From UBA3305 sp002373555 (GTDB taxonomy: Bacteria; Bacillota; Clostridia; Lachnospirales; Lachnospiraceae), in assembly GCA_946612455.1 (NCBI GenBank), contig CAMOER010000012.1, positions 1-64,000 on the forward strand: a stretch of 64,000 nt of DNA, given 5' to 3'. The notes under the pieces are model-generated. The model was not told the DNA's origin. It saw nothing but the letters and a program-made list of their open reading frames with translations, and did no database searches. Each line of letters starts with the position of its first letter. Position 1 is the stretch's first letter. Shown piece after piece: positions 40,962 through 49,178 of the stretch. The translations under genes and the position numbers were made by a program.

Positions 40962-41684
40962 TCAGATCTTTCTCTCCAGACCTGTTCTCTCATAATAGGA
41001 ATCCGGGATATCCTTGGGATCTTTGTACATCACCATAACGCACTTGCCGTCTCCGCCGACCTTCGGAACATCCATGATGAACAGCGGCCATCCGAACCAC
41101 TTGTACCATCCGAACTCCCACATCGTGGTGCAGTTCAGGCAGTAGCACTGGAAGCCTTCACGGTCGTAGCAGCGATGGTCGGGACCGTCCAGCGTAACAA
41201 CGGGATCGGTGCACTCGGTGGTCAGCCATCCGCCGGAGTTGCAGCGCTTCAGCGTAAAGGTGATCTTCTCCTCATCCTCTTCCCAGATCTGATCCTCATT
41301 GTCATGCAGACCAGCCCACAGAACGGCACGGTTCGTCAGGAACTCATCCATCGGGAAATCCTTGTAGGTCGCCTTGCCGGCCTTGAAGTCCTCGATCCAG
41401 CCCTGGAGACAGGGGGGATAGCACCACAGCGCATAGTCCTCGCCCCACTCGAAGATCGCTTCATCGGGAGCATACTTCTTGAAGTTCTTCAGTGTCTGGT
41501 TGACCCAGCGGACGCCGAAATGATGGAATGCCTGCTTCTTCGCACATACTACTTCGTATGCGGCAAGGGCTCTTTCCTTATCACCCTTTTCGATCGCATC
41601 CTTCAGTTCATCAATGGGACGGATCGCATCAATGTTGCGGACTCTTTCGAGTTCTTTTGTGTACATTCTTTTTTCCATCGGCAT
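40962..41684 (-). CDS. Protein of unknown function in the TRAP/oxidoreductase cluster
   Basis: 240 residues. No signal peptide or membrane segment is seen. The N-terminal 100 residues are helical and charged. The C-terminal half is rich in Cys and Trp: CNSGGW, HRCYDREGFQCYCLNCTT and a Trp-rich stretch EFGWYKWFGWP, ending in MVMYKDPKDIPDSYYERTG. The clustered Cys and His could bind a metal or form a redox centre. GGAGAG lies 8 bp before the ATG. It is encoded between the Gfo/Idh/MocA oxidoreductase and dctQ on the same strand, so it likely acts on the imported compound. I do not recognise the family; a hydrolase-like role is only a guess. Confidence 0.7.
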   Translation of the reverse strand: MPMEKRMYTKELERVRNIDAIRPIDELKDAIEKGDKERALAAYEVVCAKKQAFHHFGVRWVNQTLKNFKKYAPDEAIFEWGEDYALWCYPPCLQGWIEDFKAGKATYKDFPMDEFLTNRAVLWAGLHDNEDQIWEEDEEKITFTLKRCNSGGWLTTECTDPVVTLDGPDHRCYDREGFQCYCLNCTTMWEFGWYKWFGWPLFIMDVPKVGGDGKCVMVMYKDPKDIPDSYYERTGLERKI

Positions 41685-41724
41685 GGTGTTTACTCTCCTT
41701 TGCTTTTCATGATGGTATGATTTC

Positions 41725-41750
41725 CGGGAGACCGCGGATCCGGTCTCCCG
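41725..41750 (-). other. Intercistronic GC-rich hairpin after the Gfo/Idh/MocA gene
   Basis: CGGGAGACCG (41725-41734) pairs with CGGTCTCCCG (41741-41750), a 10-bp perfect stem without a U-tract. Confidence 0.55.
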
Positions 41751-41761
41751 TGTTGCGGTTC

Positions 41762-42847
41762 TTACCAGGCGGTCTTTACGCCGTATTTCTCATCGTCCTT
41801 GATCGGGAAGGTGACTTCCTGATGCAGATCGGAAGACTGATAGATCGCACGGATGAACTCCAGGGTTCTGCGTCCTTCTCTTCCGTCGACAGCGGGTGCT
41901 CTGTCTTCTTTAATGGCCTGGATGAAGTCTTCCAGTTGCTCTTTGTGCAGCTGCCATGCGGTATAGCCTGCGCCGGAAGCGGTATCGCCGGAATCTTCCT
42001 TTTCTCCGGTCAGATAATCCGCCTCATTGTCGCCTTCGACCTTCCATTCCACGATCTTCTCTTCCACGATCTTGATGGTGCCCTTCTCACCGTGGATCTC
42101 GATGTGTCTCGGATAGCCGGGACGTACCGCGGAGGAGCTGATGCAGCTGCCGAGGGCGCCGTTCTTCAGCTTGAACACGGCATTGGCAACATCGTCAACT
42201 TCGATATCGGGATGCAGCGTGGTCATATAATTGCCGTACAGACGCTCTACATCGCCGACCAGGAACAGCATCAGATCGATGAAATGCACGGTCTGGCTGA
42301 TCAGAGAGCCGCCGCCCTCGCCCTTCCAGGTGCCTCTCCAGGCGCCGGAGGCATAATATTCATCGGAGCGGAAGCACTTGCCGGAGCAGTCAACGGAAAG
42401 AAGCTTTCCGAGACGGCCTTCGTCAATGGCCTTTTTGATCATCACGGCTTCCGGCATGAAACGATACATAAAGATGACACCGAATTTCACACCGTATTTC
42501 TCACATGCGGCAATCATTCTGTCCGCGGCATTGCAGTCCACGGAGATCGGCTTTTCGCACATGACATGCTTGCCTGCCTTTGCAGCATCCACGACCATCT
42601 GCTCATGCAGGAACGGCGGCGTCACGATGCAGACAGCATCGACATCGTCTCTCGCAAGCAGATCGTGATAATCCGTATAATAGTCTTTGATTCCATACTC
42701 TTCACAAACTTTTTTGCAAACATCCTCCACTACGTCGCAGAACGCCACGACTTCAGCATCATCCATGTGCGCAATCGCTCCCAGATGCAGGGGACCTGCC
42801 ATACCGCCGCCGATAATGCCGAATCTCATTTTTTCGCTCATAGCCAT
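41762..42847 (-). CDS. Gfo/Idh/MocA-family NAD(P)-dependent oxidoreductase
   Basis: 361 residues from the ATG at 42847, with AAGGA in front. The N-terminal Rossmann motif is FGIIGGGMAGPLHLGAIAH. CEKPISVDCNAADRM carries the catalytic EKP motif, and the second domain includes GGGSLISQTVHFIDLMLFL with the conserved His. It oxidises or reduces a sugar, cyclitol or sugar-acid hydroxyl. It is transcribed leftward ahead of the unknown gene and the TRAP transporter. A consensus promoter at 42952-42980 is followed by three GATATATC-type boxes. Confidence 0.92.
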   Translation of the reverse strand: MAMSEKMRFGIIGGGMAGPLHLGAIAHMDDAEVVAFCDVVEDVCKKVCEEYGIKDYYTDYHDLLARDDVDAVCIVTPPFLHEQMVVDAAKAGKHVMCEKPISVDCNAADRMIAACEKYGVKFGVIFMYRFMPEAVMIKKAIDEGRLGKLLSVDCSGKCFRSDEYYASGAWRGTWKGEGGGSLISQTVHFIDLMLFLVGDVERLYGNYMTTLHPDIEVDDVANAVFKLKNGALGSCISSSAVRPGYPRHIEIHGEKGTIKIVEEKIVEWKVEGDNEADYLTGEKEDSGDTASGAGYTAWQLHKEQLEDFIQAIKEDRAPAVDGREGRRTLEFIRAIYQSSDLHQEVTFPIKDDEKYGVKTAW

Positions 42848-42898
42848 CTTTCCTTTCTTATATGAAAATGTTTGTATGAGATACCAGTGTGAATATAC

Positions 42899-42944
42899 GA
42901 TATATCTCGTCACTTGTATACTTCTCATATATCACTGATATATC
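42899..42944. promoter_or_regulatory. Three GATATATC boxes downstream of the oxidoreductase promoter
   Basis: GATATATC at 42899-42906, CATATATC at 42926-42933 and GATATATC at 42937-42944. The last two start 11 bp apart. They lie just downstream of the -10 (42952-42957). A further perfect GATATATC occurs at 43143-43150 within the 407-bp intergenic region. Confidence 0.55.
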
Positions 42945-42951
42945 TGACATT

Positions 42952-42980
42952 ATTTTATCACATTTTGCACCATTCCGCAA
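42952..42980 (-). promoter_or_regulatory. Promoter of the Gfo/Idh/MocA-TRAP operon
   Basis: TTGCGG (42975-42980), 17 bp, TAAAAT (42952-42957) on the minus strand. The remaining intergenic DNA (42981-43180) shows only one additional GATATATC box and no coding signal. Confidence 0.7.
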
Positions 42981-43179
42981 CATTTTTTGTTTGATTTTTA
43001 TCAAATCTGAACAGAAATTCTTCCGGCTGCCGAAAAACGCGCTGTTTTAATGAAAATCCGTGCTTTTGCACGCTGCCACGGCAGAGTGTTCCCTACAAAC
43101 ATTAAAAAATTTTTCAAAGATATGGGTGTTCTTCTGAATTCTGATATATCACGAATGCATTTTCTGTTTTGCAACAACA

Positions 43180-43218
43180 AAAAGAACAGCCGGAAAAGAC
43201 GTTTCCGGCTGTTCTTTT
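43180..43218 (-). terminator. Terminator of the proC-like gene
   Basis: AAAAGAACAGCCGGAAA pairs with TTTCCGGCTGTTCTTTT across a short loop, with A-rich DNA on the left giving U residues on the minus strand. Confidence 0.88.
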
Positions 43219-43254
43219 GATATTGCCTGCGTATTTCGTTATATTGTATCGCTA

Positions 43255-44085
43255 TTATTTGATCTTTCCGATCGTATCAAAGCGCTCATAAGCAACCTTC
43301 ACGGCGTTGATCACGCTGGAGCGGAAACCGCGGTCCTCCAGCTCCTTGACGGCATACATCGCGGGGCCCCCGGGGGAACAGACTTCATCCTTGTACTGTT
43401 CCAGATGCTTGTCATTCGACAGGAACAGCTGGATCGCACAGTTGATGCCTTCCAGCGCGAGCTTTCTGGCCTGCGGACGAAGCAGTCCGTTGTATACCGC
43501 ACCATCCGCCAGGGAATTCGCGAACATGGCGATGATGCTGGGGGAAGTCGATGTCAGGATGCAGCCGGCTGTGAACATGTTGGGCGGCAGGCTCTCAAAA
43601 CCACCGGACTCTCTGAGGATATATTTGAACTCGTCCTCCTGCTCCTTCGTATAGGTATCACGCTGCTCGATGATGGTAAAGCCTTTTCCGATCAGGCAGG
43701 CGGTGTTCGGCAGGATACGGATCACGCTCAGCTCATCCGTGGTAAGCCCCAGGACATCATAATAGGTCTGCACTTCCACGCCGGCAGCGATGGAGATGAT
43801 GACCTTCTTCTCTCCTCTGTCGCGGCATGCTTCAAATGTCGGCTTCACACCGTCCAGAACGCCCTTTAAGAACTGCGGCTTGACTGCGAACAGAAGGTAT
43901 TCTGCGCCCTCGACCGCCTCATCATTGGTGTCGACATAAACGCAGCCGAGTTCTGCAGCCAGCTTCTGCGCCTTCTCTTTCACGATATCCATCACGATGA
44001 CTTCCTGCGGGTCAATGCCCTTGCAGGCCGAAGTGGAAAGCGCCGTTCCCATGACGCCGCCGCCGATAAATGCGATTTTTTTCAT
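43255..44085 (-). CDS. proC: Pyrroline-5-carboxylate reductase family protein
   Basis: 276 residues, the usual length. The Rossmann motif AFIGGGVMGTAL, LLFAVKPQFL, VISIAAGV and RILPNTACLIGKGFT match P5C reductase. CSPGGPAMYAVKELEDRGFRSSVINAVKVAYER is the C-terminal dimer/substrate region, with PGGPAMYAV close to the usual PGGTT. It would reduce pyrroline-5-carboxylate to proline, but in this catabolic cluster it could use a related imine. It is encoded downstream of a GntR regulator on the same strand. Confidence 0.88.
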   Translation of the reverse strand: MKKIAFIGGGVMGTALSTSACKGIDPQEVIVMDIVKEKAQKLAAELGCVYVDTNDEAVEGAEYLLFAVKPQFLKGVLDGVKPTFEACRDRGEKKVIISIAAGVEVQTYYDVLGLTTDELSVIRILPNTACLIGKGFTIIEQRDTYTKEQEDEFKYILRESGGFESLPPNMFTAGCILTSTSPSIIAMFANSLADGAVYNGLLRPQARKLALEGINCAIQLFLSNDKHLEQYKDEVCSPGGPAMYAVKELEDRGFRSSVINAVKVAYERFDTIGKIK

Positions 44086-44165
44086 GATCAGTAAGTCCTT
44101 TCTTTTTTGTTGTCAGAGCCGGTCTCACTGATTCCGCAGATACCGCGGCGGTCAGCGAGGACAGC

Positions 44166-44780
44166 TTAATTAATAAATTTCCGCCGGAAGCTCAAGACAT
44201 GGCTGCGCTGCACAGTGACCAGCTCCGCCGTGGCTTCTTCCTTAATATACTTCAGGATGCTTTCATGCTCCTCAAAATTCAGATCGTCCACGGAGGATGC
44301 ATTCAGCTTGTTTAAGAACAGCAGCCGGATACTGAGATCCTGGTAGTTGTTCATGGCCTTCTCCAGGAACGGGTTCCTGGTCATGCCGGAAATGACCCTG
44401 TGAAAGCTGCGGTCCAGCACGACTCTCTTATAGGGATCCCGCTCTTCCCGGATCTGCTCGAAGACCTCCGTCAGCTTCTCGATGTCCTCCTCCGTACGGT
44501 TCTTGACCGCAAGCTCGGATTCAAGCGGCACCAGTGCAAGGCGCATCTGATAGACGGATTCCACATCCTGGATCGAAATGTCATTGACCAGAATGCACTG
44601 TCTGGGAATGATCTTGATAAAATCCTCCCACGCCAGCCGGTTCAGTCCCTCCCGGATCGGTGTGCGTCCGAGCTGCAGCTGTTCCATCAGGCTGGTCTCG
44701 GAAAGCGCTTCCCCGGGCTTGAGCTGCGCCGTGACGATCATCATCTTCAGTTTTTCATAGGCTATGTCACTATCTCTCAT
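44166..44780 (-). CDS. GntR-family transcriptional regulator (FCD/FadR subfamily)
   Basis: 204 residues. The winged helix (AYEKLKMMIVTAQLKPGEALSE, then LGRTPIREGLNRLAWE) is typical of GntR. The C-terminal helical FCD effector domain has the usual Asp/His pattern including DRSFHRVISGM and NYQDLSIRLLFL. It probably senses a carboxylated metabolite bound with a metal and controls the surrounding catabolic genes. Its own promoter (44823-44851) lacks the GATATATC boxes but has a GTAAAACTTTAC near-palindrome at 44803-44814 just downstream. Confidence 0.92.
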   Translation of the reverse strand: MRDSDIAYEKLKMMIVTAQLKPGEALSETSLMEQLQLGRTPIREGLNRLAWEDFIKIIPRQCILVNDISIQDVESVYQMRLALVPLESELAVKNRTEEDIEKLTEVFEQIREERDPYKRVVLDRSFHRVISGMTRNPFLEKAMNNYQDLSIRLLFLNKLNASSVDDLNFEEHESILKYIKEEATAELVTVQRSHVLSFRRKFIN

Positions 44781-44802
44781 CTCTCTCTTCTCCTGTTATA
44801 GG

Positions 44803-44814
44803 GTAAAACTTTAC
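44803..44814. promoter_or_regulatory. Near-palindrome downstream of the gntR promoter
   Basis: GTAAA-AC-TTTAC lies 9 bp after the -10 of the gntR promoter and could be an autoregulatory operator. It differs from the GATATATC boxes. Confidence 0.35.
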
Positions 44815-44822
44815 GTCCATAC

Positions 44823-44851
44823 AGTATAACCGCGAAAAGACCGGGATGCAA
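44823..44851 (-). promoter_or_regulatory. Promoter of the gntR gene
   Basis: TTGCAT (44846-44851), 17 bp, TATACT (44823-44828) on the minus strand. Confidence 0.75.
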
Positions 44852-44885
44852 GATTTCTGGTCTGTTCGAATTTTAAAACTCGTAT

Positions 44886-45857
44886 TCAGACCAGTGCCAG
44901 TGCCTCTTCATATGCTTTCTCCTTCGTGATGCCGTAATGCCATACTCTGGCGATCGCATCACAGAGCGGAAGCGGATCGTTTTCTCCGTACATGATATTT
45001 CTGCACAGAAGTGTTCCACGGATATTGTCATGCTCCCCGATATGGCAGGTATATTCGTCAAGGATCGCCATCGGTTCGCTTTCGATCTCGTCCGGCACCA
45101 CCAGCACCGGGCCCGTCGTAGCCGATACGGGAACCGCATACTCATGGTTCAGCGGAACCTCCTGCCATTTGCCGACACCGCGGCAGCCAAGCCCGCTCAC
45201 TACGCCGACCGCCTTGCACAGGCTTTCGGAATCGGTCCGCATGACGAGCTTTCCGTCGACCGTGTTGAAGTAGAGCGTCTCGATAAAGATGGGCAGACCG
45301 GCCTTTTCACATTCGTTCACTGCATCGGCCAGATACCGCAGCTGGAAACGGCTCTTCTCGTCGTCCGGATTGATCCGGATCATGAATTTCACGCCGTCCA
45401 TATGCAGCTTCTGCAGCCGTTCCACGGTATAGCAGGCAGGCAGATCATCCATTTCCCAGCAAGAGCCCTTCAGACCGCCGCGGTTCACCGTACCGATCAG
45501 CATCTTCTTTTTCAGGACATCCTTTCCGCCGGCCGCTTTCTGCAGACGGTTCAGAAGAATGATATCCTCGATCACGTCCGCGGTTCCCTCCAGACCGTCG
45601 ACCTCATCGCTCTGCAGTTCCCGGAACAGTCTGGTGATGTATTCTCTGCGGTTGGAAAGTCCGATGGGATTTCCCTTGTACTCGTTGATCATGCGCGCAT
45701 TATGATCTGCCGCCGCGAAAACAAGCTTCTCGTTGGGAAAGCCGACCGGCGTGCGGTCTTTCATCTCTTCCTCAATATATTCCGGATGGAATGCCTTCAT
45801 GCGGTTGAGCTCCCGGAATACTTCATCGCCAAGATAAGAACGATAGTCCCAGCCCAT
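44886..45857 (-). CDS. Cgl0159-family (beta/alpha)8-barrel aldolase-like protein
   Basis: 323 residues from ATG 45857, with GGAGGAAAG in front; the open frame upstream has no ribosome site. FAAADHNARMI, VDGLEGTADVIEDIILL, MLIGTVNRGGLKGS, DGVKFMIRINPDD and SGLGCRGVGKWQEVPL follow the order of the Cgl0159/DeoC-like TIM-barrel family known from inositol and sugar-acid gene clusters. A phosphosugar aldolase role is likely but unproven. It is the only gene between its promoter (45929-45957) and the gntR promoter. Phased GATATATC-like boxes overlap its -10. Confidence 0.75.
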   Translation of the reverse strand: MGWDYRSYLGDEVFRELNRMKAFHPEYIEEEMKDRTPVGFPNEKLVFAAADHNARMINEYKGNPIGLSNRREYITRLFRELQSDEVDGLEGTADVIEDIILLNRLQKAAGGKDVLKKKMLIGTVNRGGLKGSCWEMDDLPACYTVERLQKLHMDGVKFMIRINPDDEKSRFQLRYLADAVNECEKAGLPIFIETLYFNTVDGKLVMRTDSESLCKAVGVVSGLGCRGVGKWQEVPLNHEYAVPVSATTGPVLVVPDEIESEPMAILDEYTCHIGEHDNIRGTLLCRNIMYGENDPLPLCDAIARVWHYGITKEKAYEEALALV

Positions 45858-45903
45858 AATTCTTTCCTCCTTATAACGCTTTAAAAACAACTGCCACGGT
45901 CCG

Positions 45904-45933
45904 GATATCTTTCTGATATTCTACTAATATATT
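45904..45933. promoter_or_regulatory. Three GATATATC-like boxes at exact 11-bp spacing
   Basis: GATATCTT (45904-45911), GATATTCT (45915-45922) and AATATATT (45926-45933) each match GATATATC at 6 of 8 bases, and their starts are 11 bp apart. The third overlaps the -10 of the promoter for the TIM-barrel gene. Confidence 0.45.
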
Positions 45934-45957
45934 ACAGCGGTATGGTGATAATGGCAA
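45929..45957 (-). promoter_or_regulatory. Promoter of the Cgl0159-family gene
   Basis: TTGCCA (45952-45957), 17 bp, TAATAT (45929-45934) on the minus strand. Confidence 0.7.
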
Positions 45958-45972
45958 GCAGATTTTGATAAT

Positions 45973-46509
45973 TTACAGTGCGACAATGATCGGTCTGTGG
46001 TAATTCTTCGGCAGGAAAGTGTTGATCAGATCTGCGGTCTTCATCCGGATATGCGTGGTATGGGTACCCGTATTGCAGGCGAACCATTCCGCATCCGCCA
46101 CTTCCTTGTCGATCACGACCTGCACATCGTCATCCTCGTCATTCAGGATGCTCATGACGGAGGCATTGCCGGGCGTGACGCCGAGGACCTTTTCCATGCT
46201 CTCCGGCGGTGCGAACGATACCCTGGAGCATCCCACTTTATCACAGAAGGTTCTTGTATCGAACCCCTTGTCGGCCGGCAGCACAAGAAGATAGAATGAC
46301 GTCTTCTTCCTGTTGCACAGCACGATCGTCTTGCGGATCTCTGCGCCGAGTTTTTCAGAGATCGGAACACAGTCTTCCATGGCATCCACCGGATCATTAT
46401 CGACACGTGTGAATTCGATTCCGAGCTTTCCGAGTGCCGCATAGGTCTTGTTTTCAAGATCTCCGCGCTTCTCTTCCGGCGCACCTTTAAAGACTTCACT
46501 GATGAACAT
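45973..46509 (-). CDS. YbaK/ProX-family aminoacyl-tRNA deacylase
   Basis: 178 residues from ATG 46509, with AAGGAGG 8 bp upstream. KTIVLCNRKKTSFYLLVLPADKGFDTR carries the conserved Lys of the editing domain, and GVTPGNASVMSIL is the GxxPG-type motif of YbaK/ProXp proteins. It hydrolyses mischarged tRNA, most likely Ala- or Cys-tRNA(Pro). Its promoter has two boxes like those of the catabolic cluster just downstream of the -10, an unexpected link for a tRNA-editing protein. Confidence 0.88.
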   Translation of the reverse strand: MFISEVFKGAPEEKRGDLENKTYAALGKLGIEFTRVDNDPVDAMEDCVPISEKLGAEIRKTIVLCNRKKTSFYLLVLPADKGFDTRTFCDKVGCSRVSFAPPESMEKVLGVTPGNASVMSILNDEDDDVQVVIDKEVADAEWFACNTGTHTTHIRMKTADLINTFLPKNYHRPIIVAL

Positions 46510-46539
46510 ATGCAATACCTCCTTACGACGGATCTTTTT

Positions 46540-46558
46540 CGTATATCCTGGATATATC
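46540..46558. promoter_or_regulatory. Two GATATATC-type boxes, 11 bp apart
   Basis: CGTATATC (46540-46547) and GATATATC (46551-46558), the latter within GATATATCAG. They lie downstream of the -10 of the deacylase promoter. Confidence 0.5.
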
Positions 46559-46571
46559 AGAACTTATGATG

Positions 46572-46601
46572 ATTTTAATCCTTCCCTGCGTATGCTGTCA
46601 A
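46572..46601 (-). promoter_or_regulatory. Promoter of the YbaK-family gene
   Basis: TTGACA (46596-46601), 18 bp, TAAAAT (46572-46577) on the minus strand. Confidence 0.7.
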
Positions 46602-46636
46602 TCGGAACTTTACACTGTCCTCCGCTGCCGCGCCCC

Positions 46637-46665
46637 TTGCGAACAAAAGGGAAATCATTTATAAT
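46637..46665 (+). promoter_or_regulatory. Promoter of the ABC-F gene
   Basis: TTGCGA (46637-46642), 17 bp, TATAAT (46660-46665), about 25 nt before the ATG. Confidence 0.8.
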
Positions 46666-46694
46666 CCCGTAAGAATAACCGGACGGAGAAAGTC

Positions 46695-48608
46695 ATGATA
46701 CTATCTGCAAATCATCTGGAAAAATCATTTGACGGAGAGACGCTGTTTTCAGAGGCTTCTTTTCGTATTGACGATAAAGACAAAGCTGCCGTCGTCGGCA
46801 GCAACGGTGCCGGCAAGACCACCCTTCTGCGCATCATCATGGGCGAGCTTTCCGCCGATGCCGGCGAGGTCGTCATCGCCAGAGGAAAGACGATCGGTTA
46901 TCTGTCCCAGCATCAGGGGCTGTCGGATGACTGCTCCATTTACGATGAGATCCGCAAGGCGAAAGCGGATGTGCTGGCCATGGAGGAATCCATCCGGGAT
47001 CTCGAACAGCGGATGAAGGAAGCTTCCGGCGATGCACTTTCCGCCATGATGGAGGAATACAGCCGTCTGAATCACGAATTCGAACTGCGGGACGGCTACG
47101 CGGCCCGCAGTGAAATGACCGGCGTGCTGAAAGGCATGGGCTTTTCCGAGGACGAATTTGACAAGCGCTGCGGGAAGCTTTCCGGCGGCCAGAAAACGCG
47201 CGTCGCCCTGGCAAAGCTCCTTCTGACAAAGCCGGACTGCATTCTGCTCGACGAGCCCACGAACCATCTGGACATCAGCTCCATCCAGTGGCTTGAGGGC
47301 TATCTGCGCTCCTATCCCGGCGCCGTGATCGTCGTGGCGCATGACCGGTATTTTCTCGACCGGATCGCCGACAAAGTGATCGAAGTCGACGGCGGCAGGG
47401 TGACCGAATACAAAGGCAATTACTCCGCTTATGCCGCGCTCAAGAAACGCCAGCGGGAAGATGCGCTGAAAGCCTACATGAACCAGCGCCAGATGATCAA
47501 ACACCAGGAGGAAGTGATCGAAAAACTCCGCTCCTTCAACCGCGAGAAATCGATCAAACGCGCCGAGAGCCGTCAGAAGATGCTGGATAAGGTGAAGCGG
47601 CTGGATAAACCGGCCGGACCGGAGGACAAGATGGTCTTAAAGCTTTCCGCCCATGAAGAGAGCGGGAAGGACGTCCTGGTGATCGAAGGACTCTCCAAAT
47701 CCTTCGGCAGTCACACGCTGTTTTCCGATGTCAACATCCATATCCGCCGCGGCGAGCGTGTAGCGATCATCGGCGACAACGGCACCGGCAAGACCACGCT
47801 CTTAAAGATCATCACCGGTCTGACCGATGCGGACGCCGGCACGCTGACGCTGGGCTCCAAAGTGGAGATCGGCTACTACGACCAGGAGCAGCAGCTGCTG
47901 ACAGACGAAAACACACTGTTTGAAGAGATCTCGAACGCCTATCCGGATCTGACCAATACCACGATCCGCAATACGCTGGCATCCTTCCTGTTCACCGGAG
48001 ACGATGTATTCAAGCCCGTTTCCGCACTTTCCGGCGGAGAGAGAGGCAGACTTTCTCTCTGCAAGCTCATCCTGTCGGATTACAATTTTCTGATCCTCGA
48101 TGAGCCGACGAACCACCTGGACATGCCGTCCAAGGAAGTACTGGAGAATGCGCTCTCCTCCTATGAGGGCACGCTTCTCTATGTCTCGCATGACCGTTAT
48201 TTCGTCAACCAGACCTGCACGCGGATCCTGGAGCTTTCGGGCGGACAGTTCACCGAATATCTGGGGAATTACGATTATTATCTGGAAAAGAAAGAGAACA
48301 TGGTCCGGCCGGAAGCAGCGTCCGCCGGCACGGCTGCACAGCCGGAGACTGCCGCCGGCGCCCTCGACTGGAAGCAGCAGAAGGAGGAGCAGGCCCGGAA
48401 GCGCAAGACCCTTAATGATATCAAAAAAACGGAAGCGGCCATCGAAGAACGCGAAAGCCGTTCCGCTGAAATAGACGAGCTGCTGACGCACGAGGATATT
48501 TTCACGAATGTCAGCAGACTGATGGAACTGAATTCCGAAAAAGAAAAGCTCCAGGAGGAACTCATGGAGCTGATGGAGAAATGGGAGGAACTCCTGTCAG
48601 AGGAATAA
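46695..48608 (+). CDS. ABC-F family ATPase (ribosome-associated)
   Basis: 637 residues with two ABC domains in one chain and no membrane segments. The first has Walker A GSNGAGKTT, signature LSGGQKTRVALAK and Walker B ILLDEPTNHLD. The second has GDNGTGKTT, LSGGERGRLSL and LILDEPTNHLD. A charged linker (about 245-320) separates them and a coiled-coil C-terminal tail (about 555-637) follows, as in YdiF/Uup-type proteins. Such proteins bind the ribosomal E-site and relieve stalling. It is monocistronic; its last 12 bp overlap the convergent mntP gene. Confidence 0.93.
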   Translation: MILSANHLEKSFDGETLFSEASFRIDDKDKAAVVGSNGAGKTTLLRIIMGELSADAGEVVIARGKTIGYLSQHQGLSDDCSIYDEIRKAKADVLAMEESIRDLEQRMKEASGDALSAMMEEYSRLNHEFELRDGYAARSEMTGVLKGMGFSEDEFDKRCGKLSGGQKTRVALAKLLLTKPDCILLDEPTNHLDISSIQWLEGYLRSYPGAVIVVAHDRYFLDRIADKVIEVDGGRVTEYKGNYSAYAALKKRQREDALKAYMNQRQMIKHQEEVIEKLRSFNREKSIKRAESRQKMLDKVKRLDKPAGPEDKMVLKLSAHEESGKDVLVIEGLSKSFGSHTLFSDVNIHIRRGERVAIIGDNGTGKTTLLKIITGLTDADAGTLTLGSKVEIGYYDQEQQLLTDENTLFEEISNAYPDLTNTTIRNTLASFLFTGDDVFKPVSALSGGERGRLSLCKLILSDYNFLILDEPTNHLDMPSKEVLENALSSYEGTLLYVSHDRYFVNQTCTRILELSGGQFTEYLGNYDYYLEKKENMVRPEAASAGTAAQPETAAGALDWKQQKEEQARKRKTLNDIKKTEAAIEERESRSAEIDELLTHEDIFTNVSRLMELNSEKEKLQEELMELMEKWEELLSEE

Positions 48609-49178
48609 ATGCCGCAGCAGGATGTTCGCCCCGATCAAGATCAAAATGATCCCGCCCGCAGTAAGGGCGTTCTTTCTGAGGAGCTTCGCGGCTCCTTTTC
48701 CTATTTTCAGGCCGGTCATGCAGATCCCGAAGGTCACGGCCGCAATGATGCATGGACAGAGGAAAGCCTCCAGCGCCGTATAATCCGCCATCGTAAAGCC
48801 GACCGAGAGCGCATCCATGGAGGTCGCCAGCCCCTGTACGATCAGCACGCCGGCGGTCAGTCTGCCGGCTGCGTCCGCAGTCTCTTCTTCCCGCGAATCC
48901 TTTAACATTCCGCCGCCTATGTAAAGCAGCAGCAGGAACGCGATATACGGGATCAGCCCCGTAAACCACGCAAACAGATCCATCAGCAGGTGCACAAAGA
49001 TCCAGCCGATGACCGGCATCAGGAACTGAAATCCTGCGTATGTTCCTGCCACTGCGCAGCTCTTCCGCATGCCCATGTCCGGCTCCTGCAGAGAATTGAC
49101 CATGGAAACACAGAAAGCATCCATGGCTAATCCCACGCCGAGAAGTATGCTGTTGATTGTAAATGTCAATGCTTCCAT
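48597..49178 (-). CDS. mntP: Manganese efflux pump MntP
   Basis: 193 residues with six transmembrane helices in two repeats. Each repeat has an Asp-containing motif: GLAMDAFCVSM (about 16-26) and GLATSMDALSVGF (about 116-128), the metal path of MntP (former DUF204). It exports Mn(II). The start codon lies within the 3' end of the aminotransferase gene upstream (13-bp overlap), so translation is coupled. No manganese riboswitch is adjacent because it is the last gene of the unit. Confidence 0.93.
   Translation of the reverse strand: MEALTFTINSILLGVGLAMDAFCVSMVNSLQEPDMGMRKSCAVAGTYAGFQFLMPVIGWIFVHLLMDLFAWFTGLIPYIAFLLLLYIGGGMLKDSREEETADAAGRLTAGVLIVQGLATSMDALSVGFTMADYTALEAFLCPCIIAAVTFGICMTGLKIGKGAAKLLRKNALTAGGIILILIGANILLRHLFL

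Noticed and set aside
43141..43150. Separate promoter for a small gene in the 407-bp gap upstream of the oxidoreductase gene
   Set aside because: A TTGCAA lies at a plausible distance from the GATATATC box, but no open frame follows; kept only as an additional box.
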